Below, one piece after another: positions 1-11,088 of a stretch of DNA of 64,000 nt. Below the pieces are notes generated by a model that made no database searches, was not told where the DNA came from, and saw nothing but the letters and a program-made list of their open reading frames with translations. Each line of letters begins with the position of its first letter. Within the stretch, counting starts at the first letter, position 1. The translations under genes were made by a program, and so were the position numbers. This DNA is from Cylicocyclus nassatus (Eukaryota; Nematoda; Chromadorea; Rhabditida; Strongylidae). The DNA lies in contig CATQJL010000112.1 of the NCBI GenBank assembly GCA_958299035.1, positions 4,138,123-4,202,122 on the forward strand, given 5' to 3'.

Positions 1-1952
1 GCAGGGACGAAGATGTGTAGTTTCTGAGATACAGAAGAATGTGGAGAAGAACACTCAAATGTTTGTAGAGTTCTCTTCTTAGCAGCATTCGTTCAACATA
101 CCCTTTCAGTAGTTTTACCCGTAAGAATCTGGCTCAAATCGTGCACGTGTATCCAACAAGTTATGATTTACGTTTGGAGAAACGTTGGAATCCATTCGGC
201 GGCGAATCAAAATGCGGAAAATTCGATTTGGTTATGTCTGCCAACCTTACTGACGGTATGTTAGCTATATTCTCCTTCGCATACGCTTCCTATTTTTTCC
301 TTTAATGAGGATAGGAAGAGTGTTTTCCACTTGCCATCGTCTACTCATGTTCTCGCTGCATTCTTGCATTATTCAGCTTCCAAAAAACTTTAACGCTGTC
401 TCTGGAAATGTGGTATTTGTATAATTGAACAATCGAACTACTCATAAAGTTCAAATGCTGCTCTAGTTATTCTTGATTCTTTCTAGATTTAACGGGATAC
501 ATGCTACCTGATACGCCAGTGAAGGTTGAAGAACCTCCGCTACCCGGGGTTACTCCTAATAAGCTACTTTCACCCAGAAAGAAAGTTGTAAACGTTGTTC
601 CGAGGTGAGTAGCGATATTTGAGCTTTTTATCAGATGGTTGAACTCTTAGCAAAACCCTCATAGTTCCACGTCAAATCACTTCCAGAGATCCTATTCTTG
701 ATGCTAGGCCTCGACTTGAAGGCTGGCGGATGACTTGCCGCAGCCATATCTTCCGACACAAACTTGTAGAGATTGCTAAACACTTCCACAAGAAGTTTAT
801 GGAAAAGATTGGCCGTAAGTTTATCAGCATGCAATTTAGCATACAGTTAATAAATATGTTATAGTATTCATGAGCGAAACTGAGTATTCCAAGTTGAGAC
901 GATTCCACCCGAAATTTGATTTGGACACGGAATGCGAGCGAATACCGGAGGTAACGTTTGTAGAAGATCTTTTTATTTTTCTAAAACATCGTATCTCTCA
1001 TCTTGATGGATAGACGTCAGTTTCAGGCGGAAATCCCTGACGTTCCTCAAGACAACGTTGACCGTCATCTTCAAATGAGAGATTATCTAGCGACGGTGGA
1101 CAATAGCGTTCCTCTGCCGAGCAGTGTTGATGTATGTAGTTGTCTTTGTATCCTTTGAATATTTTTCTTCAAATAAGACTTTAGAATGTACTAGAGGAGC
1201 TGAAAAGCCCAGTAAAGAAGGTCATCAGCTCAGCAACGGCCGTTCCTCTTTCTCCTCGGCAATTCGCTGAAAAACAAGCGTCCAAACCTAAAGGAGCGAT
1301 GTCTTTAATGGAAAGAGTACGTATCAGCAGTAATATCAAAATAACCGAAGCATTTTATCGATTGTCAATCGAAGCAATTTAAAACAAATTCTCGTAGATA
1401 CGTGCCAAAGAGGAGGCTAAGAAAGCTGCTGAGAAGTTGCGCGATCCAACCACTGATAGGAGAGTTGAGCTCTTGCAACGAATTTTGCATGGGCTTTTGA
1501 GATGCATCACAACGTAAGTTTAACATAAAGAATAATACAAAAACTTGGTAATGTATTTGTCATCTTTCAAGGTATTTTGCCTTCAAGAAAGTTCGCTCTA
1601 TGGAAATAAATATTTTATCTGAACAGATCAATAAGAGTCAGTCAGCAATGAATCGCGGTAAGTTGATCACTTTAGAAGATACCACAAGTTTGCAACTTTC
1701 TCTTTAAGTAAACTTTCTTCCAATTTAGCTTTGGTGATCGAACATGTGACTTTACTCTGCGAGATTGCTCCAAACATGGTTATACTCACTGAGATTTCTG
1801 GGAAGAAGTATCTACGATTGGAGCAAAATGATTACTCGACGCTGGAGAAGGTTGTGAAAGATGAGCTAGCTCGTCTACAAAATGATCAGCAACAAAAGAT
1901 TGCCGGACTGAATGTGGACAGCAAGAAGCCAGCGGCGAGAGCCCTATTCTGA
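1..1952 (+). CDS. cdt-1: DNA replication licensing factor CDT1, 3' part of gene
   Basis: CDT1 loads the MCM2-7 helicase with ORC and CDC6 in the nucleus and is held in check by geminin and CRL4 degradation (family knowledge). Ten exons are seen: 1-60, 110-255, 487-604, 687-814, 865-950, 1027-1131, 1185-1316, 1398-1513, 1572-1657 and 1729-1952. All junctions keep one frame from base 2 to the TGA at 1950-1952, giving 399 residues. The geminin-binding/central winged-helix region carries LAQIVHVYPTSY (exon 2) and a helix ending HFHKKFMEKIG (exon 4). The C-terminal MCM-binding winged helix begins at SLMERIRAKEEAKKAAEKL and runs to the C-terminus. The degron-bearing N-terminus lies upstream of the window. 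Most introns are 50-80 bp, typical of nematodes. The first exon may begin at the AG of bases 3-4 or continue upstream. No frame damage is seen, so the gene looks functional. Confidence 0.93.
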
Positions 1953-2601
1953 CTGCTCAGCATGCCTATATTGTGTAAGCCCTCTAACATACTGCAGTCT
2001 TTATTGCGCATTATCTCTGCCACTTTACACGATTCTAACATTGACTTTGGATTTTATCATATCACTTTCTAGTTTACGCATGATTTCTTTTCTATCTTGG
2101 TCATTTAGAGTCTCTAGGAGACAGACTTATCTTAGGAATACACCTTTGTGTCTAAACACTTTCCACCATCTCTCTTCAATATTTGAACTGGCTAACACTC
2201 AGATTTTTTATTTTTGAATTTTTTAAACCGGAATTTTTTGTATAAAATCATCTTGGAAACTCATGTTATCGTTCCAGTTTTTTTTTGTACCAAATGGTGT
2301 AGGCAGAGGTTGCTTCAATTAGGATGTGGGGAACATGCTCGTTGATCGAAGTAATACCAAAGCATACGTGCGGTAGAGTGAGCAAAAGCTCACCCTCCTT
2401 TCTTTGGAGCCTGGATTACCCTTCCCCTTCATCTCGAATGGAAGAAAAACAGGTTTTTTTTGGAGATGAGGAAGTAATGCGAAATTGAAAATGTAAGGTG
2501 AAAACATACACTTTCATGAGGTATGAACTTGAAATGTTGTAAATATAATTCTAACCATGGGCAATGGACACTGGCAGATACTCAGAGGCTTGGAGGGCGC
2601 T
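1953..2601. other. Downstream flank of cdt-1, no gene seen
   Basis: This stretch holds the cdt-1 3' untranslated sequence, with no clear AATAAA, and AT-rich spacer. A short hairpin built on GTGAGCAAAAGCTCAC lies near 2377-2392. I see no open frame that looks coding. Confidence 0.6.
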
Positions 2602-2771
2602 AATGAACAATTATACCTGGAACTTACAAATGTGTAAAATAAGACTTTGCGATGATGATGAAATTATTGTTGCAAATAATTTCTATAATGAACAATTATA
2701 CCTGGAACTTACAAATGTGTAAAATAAGACTTTGCGATGATGATGAAATTATTGTTGCAAATAATTTCTAT
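2602..2771. repeat. 85-bp tandem duplication
   Basis: Two adjacent, essentially identical 85-bp copies, 2602-2686 and 2687-2771. Each starts AATGAACAATTATACCTGG and ends ATAATTTCTA. Near-identity suggests a recent local duplication. It ends 18 bp before the transposon at 2790, so it could be a by-product of repair near that insertion (inference). Confidence 0.92.
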
Positions 2772-2789
2772 GTCGGTATATGTGGAGTA

Positions 2790-3719
2790 CAGGGTGCGGC
2801 AAAAGTCTGGGAGCCTAATTTTGCAGTACTGCAATTACAAAGATACTGATGGTTTTGATTTCAATTTTAGGCCACATGATGCTGCGGCCATCCTCTACAG
2901 AATGCACTTTATTTGGCTGGAAATGGCTGCCACATGTTTTTGTAAGATTGGAAATTACCAAACTGTATTTTGCAAAGCGAAAAATCAGAATTTTTGGTAT
3001 TTACAATTTTTGCTGTAACTAGAGATGCTGTTAATATTTTACAAAACTTCGATGCACACAACATAGAAGAGACTTTGCGCTATTGTATCCTAGTTTTGAT
3101 TTTGCCAGGAGCTGTTCTTGCATGAACGGGAAATAAAAGTTGCGAATGTTACCTACGTGCCAGTAAAATCCGTCTTCAGAACAAATTTAAAAGCTATAGA
3201 ATGCTCAACAGGCACTGGGACCAAGGCTGTATTTTTTGCATACGTCTTCTAAATTAGAATCTATTGAAATTCGGCCATGGGAACACTTTTTATACTTTTT
3301 AAGCGATATTTCTAAGTTTTATTCGCGCAGTTGTAGCCAAAATTCCGGTATGCGACGTACACATGCTTCTAATTGAAAATCCACTATTTTTATTCCTAAG
3401 CAATGCAAAATATTCTTTTGGAAGTATGTTGTAGATAAAAGCTTGCTCTATCGTGCTGCACATTTGTCAGGGTAAAAGTAGCAGTTATTGTGAAGGCGTG
3501 GGGCGAATTTCATTACGACTACCTGCGTGCCATGACATGTGGACTTGCCAAGATTTTGTAGGGCTGCGTGGAAGCCAAAAGAGGCAGTTTTGCAATTCAA
3601 AAACTGGGCGTATCTGCAATGGTTCAAATTATGTGTGCGCCAAATTTTTCGTTTCTAGGTACTTCCCTTCTCGCCTTGTACGAAAAAGTACTAGGCTCCC
3701 AGACTTTTGCCGCACCCTG
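2790..3719. mobile_element. Tc1/mariner-like MITE with 27-bp terminal inverted repeats
   Basis: A 930-bp element bounded by perfect 27-bp inverted repeats that start CAGGGTGCGGCAAAAGTC (2790-2816 and 3693-3719). It is flanked by TA on both sides (2788-2789, 3720-3721), the target duplication of the Tc1/mariner superfamily. The termini resemble the CAGGGTG(T)...AAAAGT ends of that group. No transposase reading frame or DDE/D motif is visible, and the element is shorter than a full transposase gene plus flanks, so it is non-autonomous. Identity of the two ends suggests fairly recent movement. Confidence 0.85.
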
Positions 3720-3722
3720 TAC

Positions 3723-4106
3723 AATGAGGAAATTCGCTTTTGTGTCCACTTGAAGCAGAATAAATATAGAGTGTAGCACAGTGATGAGAATTGTGTAGTT
3801 GATACTTTTCAATTATTATAACTTGAGTAATTTGCAGCAGATCATTCTGCGAGAGTATGAGCATGAATAAGAAATGATTCCTTTATGGTATGCAAAAAAA
3901 GTAGATCCTGAAAAGGAGTTATTGTCGAGGTTATGAAGCTGCAATAGACCAGAAGTCAAAACACCAAAAACGATTTTTTAAAGTTAACTTTTGTGTAAGT
4001 AAATGAAATTGAGAGGGAAGGGTATAGGTAAACTCTACTCATCAAGAGCTCTTGATTGATATATAGGATGTCGGGGTACTATGTTTTTTACCTCCTGCGA
4101 GGGTGA
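3723..4106. other. AT-rich spacer, no gene
   Basis: I see nothing coding here. A short perfect palindrome, ATCAAGAGCTCTTGAT, is present near 4042. Confidence 0.55.
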
Positions 4107-4198
4107 GTGAGCCTGCTCATTTCAGCGTGCTCACCCCCGGGCGCCGGCGCCTCTCCAGTGCATTGAGGGGGTGAGCACATTAAACTGACGGTGCTCAC
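4107..4198. repeat. Small inverted-repeat element (about 92 bp)
   Basis: Arms of about 32 bp, GTGAGCCTGCTC...GTGCTCACCCCC and its imperfect complement GGGGGTGAGCAC...GTGCTCAC, flank a GC-rich loop. It would form a strong hairpin and looks like a tiny MITE or foldback remnant. Confidence 0.6.
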
Positions 4199-4217
4199 TA
4201 TATTTGAGGAACTTCGA

Positions 4218-5160
4218 AAATTTTTTCGAATACTCGACTATCGAATAATATTCTGAAATCGAAAATTTCGAGTATTGGAATATCGAATATCATTCGACTT
4301 TCGAATACCATTCGATTTTCGATTATTATTCGAAAAATTAAATGTGTATGTGATACGATTATTGTGGGTCTTTGTAGTTCCCTTTGATACGACTACTCTG
4401 CAACACATGAATTGCTCTTCATTTCTGGACAAAAGTGCATGCAAAAACGACCGAGAATTCGACCATCAAAACATAAAAATCTTCCTCTTTAGCTGGCTCT
4501 TCTGAGTCTTCGAATACGTTCCTTCTGAGCTGCGTAACTTCCACTGATTTCTTGAGAACATCTGCAGCGTAATAATCATTGTATATTTATACTGTCCCGA
4601 TGGAGACCGCACGGACTGATCGCAGGTTGCGGAGCATGCGCCGCGCAGCTCAGCCGAACTCACGTACCATAAAAGTTGCTGAATGCACAAGTCCTGTTCT
4701 GATATCTCACCCGTGCTGCGAGGACTCTTTACAGCAAGCCCGTGCTGTCGACAACCCGACGTTACACATTTAGTATACAGTAGCATCATTCCATAGTCTG
4801 TGTGTCATTGCACCCAATGTCCACCTTTAGCATTCCCATCCTGGATTCTTGGAGGACACAGTTTCTCAGATAAATACTGTTATTATTATATTATTCGAAA
4901 GTCGAGTATTCGAAATTTTCAACTTTCGAATATTATTCGGAAGCGAATATCCGATGGTCATCTTGATTATTCGATGACCATCGAATATTCGACATGATGA
5001 CGGTTTGGTTTGGTTTCGGTTGGTTTCCCCAGGATGAAACGAGATTTTCGAATGTTTGAATATCCAGCATATTCGAAAGCTAGAAATTTCGAATATTCGA
5101 CTTTTCGAATCATTCGCATTCGAATGATTTATTTGAATCATCGAATAATCATTCGATTCG
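4218..5160. repeat. TTCGA-rich degenerate repeat, two blocks around a unique core
   Basis: Blocks at about 4218-4345 and 4880-5160 consist of degenerate, overlapping TATTCGA/TTCGAA words on both strands. Between them lies about 540 bp of ordinary sequence. The same arrangement recurs at 47.27-47.87 kb with a different core. The word TTCGAA is self-complementary, so both strands read alike. Short open frames in it are low-complexity artefacts. Confidence 0.75.
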
Positions 5161-5164
5161 GTCC

Positions 5165-5285
5165 CAAGTATAGAGGTAGCCTATCACCCGCCGTCCTGAT
5201 ATCTGAAATATTTCCTATTTAAAGTTACGTACAGACACATAGAAATACATACACTGACAAACAGACATTCGATTTTATACATGAA
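5165..5285 (-). mobile_element. Degenerate fragment of the Helitron-like family
   Basis: Read on the minus strand, this resembles the left end of the element at 55.8 kb. The order is an AATGTCTGTTTG-like start, a TGTATG-rich stretch, a GTCTGTACGTAA-like stretch and a CGGCGGGTGATAGGCTAC block. It is old and lacks clean ends. Confidence 0.5.
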
Positions 5286-5465
5286 ATGATAATCAATTGG
5301 TCAGTCGCTTTGGCAACGTTTATTTTTTTGAAAGACAGTTATGTTTCAATCGCTCCCCTTACCCACCGTCTCTCTTTCCTATATATTAGCTTGTCCCAAA
5401 AGTAAACTTCTCTTTCAAGTAATTCAAGATGTTTTTGTTTTCCTAGCAGACTTTGGTTATCGCCA

Positions 5466-6045
5466 GAGCAGATCAAGATCTACAGAAGGACCACCAAGGA
5501 TCCGCCTAAGTTACATTCCAACTAAAATTCATAGCCAAAATTAAGCAAAAACTTGGTCATTATAGAGGCACATAGTAGTGCTCAAATATGTTCTTGCTGG
5601 ATTTTCGCGTGCATAGAAAGCGAGAAAAAAAAGATAGTCTAGAAATGGCGAACTCCGCCCCCAGCCCCTTCCACATATGTCATTATGTAATGCAGTCTTA
5701 CGAAAATGCTCTCAACACTTCACCCCTGTATGTTTCTTATCGAGAAATAATACCAAGTTTTAAATGAAAACCCCGAAAAAAGGGGCATTTTAGTATTTTC
5801 GGACCACTTTTGTTCCTCAATTTCGAACCCTCCAAAAATTTACCATATACATTTTTGGGCATATATTGGGGTTTTTGGCTACAATTTGTCTACTATATAA
5901 AGACCAAGTTGGAAGTCCATAGGAATATTCTGAAAGGCGATACGATTTTTAGGGTAGCTGAAAATTTTTGAATCTGACTCCAGATTTCACTAGGGTTATG
6001 ACTTAGGTGGATCCTTAGTGGTCTTCATGTAGAGCTTGCTCCGCT
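5466..6045. mobile_element. Inverted-repeat (foldback/MITE-like) element
   Basis: About 50-bp imperfect inverted arms: left around 5466-5515, with CTACAGAAGGACCACCAAGG, and right around 5997-6045, whose complement reads CTACATGAAGACCACTAAGG. The interior is AT-rich and non-coding. Exact ends and target duplication were not resolved. Confidence 0.65.
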
Positions 6046-7535
6046 CAATCGAATGGTATGCTAAATCTATCAGAGAAACAAAAACAGCTCAATTTATTTG
6101 AAAATTTAACTTCTGGGAAAACCTAATAGATGATGATGGAAATTCTTTCATATTACATGTCGCGACACATCTTTCGGATTGTCGAGTCCACATAGCACAG
6201 TCCATTTTCCAACAAACGTGGTACCATCAGTACTGTGCGAGTAATACACTTTGGGTGCGCATCCAAAAACCGTCCTGTTTTTTCTTGCTATCATCTGCAA
6301 GGAATGAAATGGTGACTGTCTTGACATGTAAAGCTGCTTACAAAGGAAAAAGAGCTTTTTGAATCAAATACTGCAACAGAAATATTTCCTAATTTTTGAC
6401 TTTGATCGTTGGGTGGGACGGTTTCAAATCCCTTCATTTTGGTGAAGGCATTTGGATGATCCCTTCACCTAAGGCTGAGACAGGGAGGCAAAACGGTAGA
6501 ATCAACGCCCTGGTGATAAACGGTAAACTTCCCAAAGAAAAACACCTGTTGATCCTTTTTATCCTGGGGACGATTGCATTTTCAAAAAGCTCCATGCCAG
6601 CAGCATTTACTCAGGAAAACGCATGCTTTAGGCTTCCTTTCACATTCAAACGTAGCATTTTGGGTATCATACAAGTTAAAAATTGAAAGGACGTCTGATT
6701 CTTCGACTAAGCAACACTTTATCAGATGTATACATTCTCGCAGGACAGAATTGAGCAAGAGCTAGAAGTCTAATTTGGCCAATAAGGATAGATTTTGCTC
6801 ACTAACAAGAGTCAAACCACACAGTAAGTTTCGACTCGCTTTAAGCGGAAATTGGAATGGCGGGCGTGCGCCTCGCAATGGTTCGCGCCGTTTCGCACCT
6901 ACAGTATGTCATATCGCGCTGGGTGGGAGACGGCCCTTCTGAACCCACCGTCCCCTACAGTAATCTAAAACCAGGACGCGCGCGCATGCGCTGCGATGAC
7001 TGCGGACGAGTGCTCCGCGAAGGGCTCGCATTTTCGAAAATCACAAACTCCTTTCGTGCGGCTCTTGCCTTATGGAATGCAAGCCAATCACGCTGAGTCC
7101 AATCAAACACAGCTACCATCCTCTGAATGTTTGGTATTCTGAGCCCTACTTCCCAGCAGGTATGTTTATGATTTAAGGGACATTTTCGAAGCCTTTTCAT
7201 TTACATGATTCATAAAAAAAACTTCTCATGAATCTCCTTTGAATTTTTTCGGGACTTTGTTTTTTCTTGCTTTTTTTCCACTTAAATCCCTTGTGTGTGC
7301 GATCCTTATGACGTCGTGCATCGTCACATCATATTGCTAATGTGAGCTGCTTGATGTTACTGAGGAAAGCCCACGTAATCAGAGTTTGTTTAACAACTCT
7401 CTATAAAGGCCAATTATAACCCAAATTGGTGATCTACGCTAACTCGTTATCAAATGCGTATTTCCTTCTGACATTTTGGTGCATCTCTGTAGCTTTCCAA
7501 GAAAATCATCATCTCCCGGATAGTGCCGGATATCA
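6046..7535. other. Repeat-derived intergenic DNA, no gene
   Basis: Mostly AT-rich. A GC-rich block at about 6850-7110 contains a long open frame by composition, but it lacks recognisable domains, introns or good codon use. I read it as old repeat DNA. Nothing else is supported. Confidence 0.5.
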
Positions 7536-7760
7536 TGAAGTGGTGATTCAGTGTGCCGACTGTCCTGCTTCAACCATCCAATCTGTCGTGTCCAAACACC
7601 AGCGTCGAATAAGTGCTTTATCGGGGGCGAACTCACAATGAGAAAGATCATTGCCCAAAGAGCAATGAGTAAAGCATACGTAAAAAAACATTGAAACTAC
7701 ATAAATATATTTCTACACTACAGTAACGTACGCTGGTCTCTATTAATCGCGATCCGCGAT
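7536..7760 (-). repeat. Downstream (3') LTR of the BEL/Pao element
   Basis: Matches 10691-10913 with a few indels and substitutions. The shared core includes CGATCCGCGAT at the outer edge and AAGTGGTGATTCAGTGTGCC at the inner edge as read on the plus strand. The divergence between the two LTRs indicates that the insertion is not recent. Confidence 0.83.
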
Positions 7761-7896
7761 ACTCCCGGCCACAGCATTGAATATATTCTTTTTATAGTTG
7801 TACCAAAAGAGAACCGCACCAATATAGATTACATATATAGATGAGCAACCATATGTAGTATACTATATATATAGATAAGCAGCGATATATAGTATA

Positions 7897-8597
7897 CCAG
7901 TGCGTCCCTCCGCTTCGCGGAGGTTCGCACTGGCTCCCTATCCGTATTTCTCATGTTCGCATGAGAATCGCTTTGAAACTCACCACGCGATGCTGAGCAT
8001 CACAAGTGAATCGTAAACAACTGTTCATTCATGAAGCATCTCCATGTAAGATCGGTAATTTTGAGAAAAAAAACTTTGTTGCAAGGAAACAAATGCGAAT
8101 TTGAACGAATTACTAAATTTGTTTTAGTTTGATAATCATCATAAGGATAATAGTCACCTTGGGCTACATTTCAATGCAAAAATCTTCTCAGTTTTTGCAA
8201 ATAAAACCTTGTCAAATCGACTATCTACGCGCTATTCACTTTTTGGCGCTGTTTTCGCAAAAAAGCAAACTTTTTGAGCACTTTTTGGGCTAGAATTCAT
8301 GGCGTGCAGAGTTACTTGTCAGGCAAATCATAACTTTGCAAAAAGTCGAATTAGCGACCCAGTTTTGCGTGCCAATAGGCGCATGGACCCGTCTGACGCG
8401 CAAATTGTGAGAGACCCGCTTATCGAACCGGCTCGTCCTCCTGCATGGTGGGCCCACACGCTGGCGCGGTATGTTATGCAAAATTGCAGCCCGATAGCTT
8501 AGTTGCAGCTTCCTCTATAAATTTCGTGACAGACAGATTTTCACATAGACACACACACGAAAAAAACAGACGGCCTTAGCGCGTTATTATAGTAGGA
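7897..8597 (-). mobile_element. Non-autonomous Helitron-like element (701 bp), nested
   Basis: Read on the minus strand it begins TCCTACTATAATAACGCG at 8597 and ends with a hairpin, CCTCCGCGAAGCGGAGG (positions 7906-7922), then GACGCACTGG at 7897. A TC start, a CTRR end (here CTGG), a hairpin about 10 bases before the end, and insertion between A and T (A at the 5' flank, T at the 3' flank) are Helitron hallmarks. No Rep/helicase frame is present. It lies inside the 3' part of the BEL element, so it inserted later. Confidence 0.72.
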
Positions 8598-8643
8598 TAT
8601 AGATACCATGAAGTAGAGATTCTTCACACAAGAGTAGTTAATA

Positions 8644-9018
8644 TCAGGACCATAATATAGAATAGAAACCATTTGTTCTTGAGTTGCGCGGATTTCTTTT
8701 TCTTGTGGTTGTCACAACATTCTCTACATTACAGCTCATCTGCCGGGATCTGAGGTTATAGGGCTTCTCCAACGTTTCTTCTTTTGAATTTTCATTCAAT
8801 GACGACGTTAACTCTTTATCTGTCGTCTCGCTCATGTCGTCGACAATTTCGAATGGAATCAGCAGATTCACTGGTCGTCTAACTTTACGTCTGTTATTAG
8901 TCACTAGCTCTGCCTCTCGAATTACACCATCTGTTCCACGTCGAATATCCGCTATACGTGCCAATTTCCACGAATTTCTTAGTAAGACTGGGTCGCTGAT
9001 AAGTACTACCGACCCCAC
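8644..9018 (-). pseudogene. BEL/Pao pol C-terminus (DUF5641-like) remnant
   Basis: An open frame of about 124 residues. It contains VVLISDPVLLRNSWKLARI, then TDGVIREAELVTNNRRKVRRP and VNLLIPFE, the typical pattern of the domain that closes BEL/Pao integrase proteins (VGDVVLI...W.LGRI...DGxVR...RPxxxLxPLE). It ends at a stop at 8644-8646. The integrase core expected upstream is absent, so it is a fragment. Confidence 0.85.
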
Positions 9019-9204
9019 TGTTAGCGTTTCTTGTCCAAGTCTTTTTCTTCAAATGTTCTTCAGTTGTTTTTCTCGCAGGCTAGTCAGGTAATGATGTTGC
9101 CATACTTTCCACTGTTCAGTATTCTGCATGACTGAATCGCTTCCTCCGCCTCACGGCGTGTTCATACCGCCATTATCGTGTGTTCCACTAGTCTATGATA
9201 GAAA

Positions 9205-9603
9205 CTATGCGCTTCTTTGATTATCACTGAAGCTGGCGGTGTTTGGAGCAATGTAAATAGGATTTTGCGTTTGATAGCTTAGTGATAACTTTCCCAGTTG
9301 ATCTCGTGAGCGCCAGATTGATTGACTGTCTTGGAATAGATGTAGGGTGTTGTCCTTGGAAATATACTTGGTGGAGAGATGGCGTTTCTGATGATCTTGA
9401 ATAATCATTCGGGCAGGTTGCATAGTTTCTCTTAAAATAGAAACTGGGCAATTCTGAACGTCTCTTAACTTCTTGACTCTTTCAAGGATTTCAGCTTGGC
9501 GATCCTCATTCAGTCCATGCATTGATCGTCCGATAAAAATGAGCATACTCGCAGCTGCTCGTCCAGTAGAAATAAACCTCGAAATTTTTGTTAGATCCAA
9601 CAA
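9205..9603 (-). pseudogene. BEL/Pao pol, RNase H-integrase junction remnant
   Basis: The frame reads ARMIIQDHQKRHLSTKYISK, then a stretch with LHLFQD, IWRSRDQLGK and NPIYIAP. This is the conserved linker before the H2C2 zinc finger of BEL/Pao integrases. It is truncated before the catalytic core and out of frame with neighbouring remnants. Confidence 0.78.
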
Positions 9604-10050
9604 CGGCTACGCAGATCCTCTTCCTGATGTGGCATCGCTTTTTTGACCATTAAAGTAGCTATGGAATCTCTAAAAATTGGTTGTCCATCGGAAACTTTTT
9701 CAGTTATTTTTTCCAACTGATCTTGCATTGTCCGATCATGTGCTTGTAGAAAGTTTGGATCCAATTCCAGTCTGTGTAGGATACCAATAAACCGTTTGTT
9801 TGCTATGGCTCTATTATCCGGTAGTTGGGTGTGGTTCTCCTTCGGCAACGTGCATATTAAAGCCGTTGCGTCTCTTTATTGTATCCTCAAAAAATCTGGC
9901 AACTTTTGCGTTGTTAGCCGCCTTCTCTGCATCCTTTGTACCAGTGAACTCACATATGCCAGCTGAGTCCATGGTCCAGTGCTTGTCCCACCGATCTCTG
10001 TCGTCCTCAAAAACTGCTTCGAAGTTCGCGATTCTCTGGACCATTGTCAC
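9591..10050 (-). pseudogene. BEL/Pao pol, N-terminal reverse-transcriptase region remnant
   Basis: Two overlapping minus-strand frames carry HWTMDSAGICEF, then TQLPDNRAIANKRFIGILHR and a block with DRTMQDQLEKITEKV. They match the segment just before the RT palm in BEL/Pao proteins (LPDN..A..R...L...L..DP.L...Y...I..QL..G.IE.V). A frameshift separates them at about 9815-9848. The YVDD catalytic region is missing. Confidence 0.8.
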
Positions 10051-10087
10051 TGATGTTCAGACACTCCCAGTGTCCTTTCCGACACAT

Positions 10088-10487
10088 CTATTGGTCTCTG
10101 TTGCTTTCCTGTAAGCAAATATCCGAACTTTGAAGGTAACGTTTTGCGTTTTTGCGTTCAAGACTTTTCTTTAAAGATTTCATCTGAATTGTGACAGTTT
10201 CGGCACGATCAATCGCCGCCTGAGCCTTCTCCAGATAATTTTGTACCTCCTGCTCTTGCTCCTCTGTCAGCTCATTTTTTGAATTCACAACCTCCGCAAA
10301 TTTCCACAGGCTTGTCGAAGTTAACTTTTTCATTTCTTCCAACTATCGTTTTGCCTTTTATGCCGTCTTCCTCTTCATCATAAATGTTCTCCTTTGCCGC
10401 CTCACATTCTTCTGCCAAAACCTTGAGTTTACGGCAATACCGTGTCAGTAGCGCTTTCGCTAATTCTAATCCAGTATGTCCAACCAT
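10088..10487 (-). pseudogene. BEL/Pao gag remnant
   Basis: Two frames overlap with a shift near 10272-10342. One includes LTRYCRKLKVLAEECEAAKE; the other includes LTEEQEQEVQNYLEKAQAAI. The helical, charge-rich profile and the position directly after the primer-binding region fit the gag start of BEL elements (inference). It continues directly into the pol remnant, so the remainder of gag and the protease are deleted. Confidence 0.6.
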
Positions 10488-10676
10488 TCGGTAAAACTGC
10501 CTAATTATTGTGACTTCTTGCTCCTGTGTTCCTGACTAATATGCCTATTCTCAAGAACCTGTTCCGGAATCGACCTTCTTTCTCCGATGTCTTCTGTGAA
10601 ATGATCATAATAAGAAAAAACCCACGCTGGTATATGGCAACTGATTCTTCCTTGTCCTGGTCCTTTTCTTTGACGA

Positions 10677-10690
10677 CGGCCGATGCACCA
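10677..10690 (-). promoter_or_regulatory. Retrotransposon primer-binding site, tRNA-Gly type
   Basis: The minus strand reads TGGTGCATCGGCCG immediately inside the LTR. This complements the 3' end (CGGCCGATGCACCA) expected of a eukaryotic tRNA-Gly(GCC) with its CCA tail over 14 bases. It fixes the element's orientation and the inner LTR boundary at 10691. Confidence 0.72.
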
Positions 10691-10921
10691 TAAAGTGGTG
10701 ATTCAGTGTGCCGATTGTCCTGCTTCAGCCGTCCAATCTGTCGTGTCCAAACACCAGCGAATAAGTGCTTTATCGGGGGCGAAGTCACAATGAGAATGAT
10801 CATTACCCAAAAAGGGCAATGAGTAAAGCATACGTAAACAAAACACTGAAACTACATAAACACATTTCTACACTACAGTAACGTATGCTGGTCTCTTGAT
10901 CGCGATCCGCGATATATCACA
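10691..10921 (-). repeat. Upstream (5') LTR of the BEL/Pao element
   Basis: Pairs with 7536-7760. On the minus strand it may start TGTGATATATCGCGG, with the TG expected of an LTR, and it ends just before the primer-binding site. The first few bases are not matched in the other copy, so the outer limit is uncertain by about 8 bp. Confidence 0.8.
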
Positions 10922-11088
10922 CATTTTACCAGGCAGATTCATCTAAAAATTCTACTTTTCACTAAACATCACCAAATAAAATGTATGAAAGAAGAGTCGG
11001 ATTTTTAGCAAACCATAGCAATTTCAACTGATTTTTACAATTTGCCCATAATCTCTTTTGTAACAATTCCGGCTCCTCATTATCCATA

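Larger units (their letters stand above)
7536..10921 (-). mobile_element. Defective BEL/Pao LTR retrotransposon
   Basis: Direct repeats of about 225 bp at both ends serve as LTRs. Between them, on the minus strand, are remnants in the expected order: gag (10.09-10.49 kb), N-terminal reverse-transcriptase region (9.6-10.05 kb), integrase zinc-finger region (9.2-9.6 kb) and C-terminal DUF5641 (8.64-9.02 kb). The protease, most of the RT/RNase H and the integrase DDE core are missing, and the remaining pieces lie in shifted frames. A primer-binding site abuts the upstream LTR. A Helitron sits between pol and the downstream LTR. The element cannot be autonomous. Confidence 0.87.

Noticed and set aside
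6857..7200. GC-rich block with open frames on both strands
   Set aside because: Overlapping frames on opposite strands and lack of domains point to composition; probably old repeat DNA.
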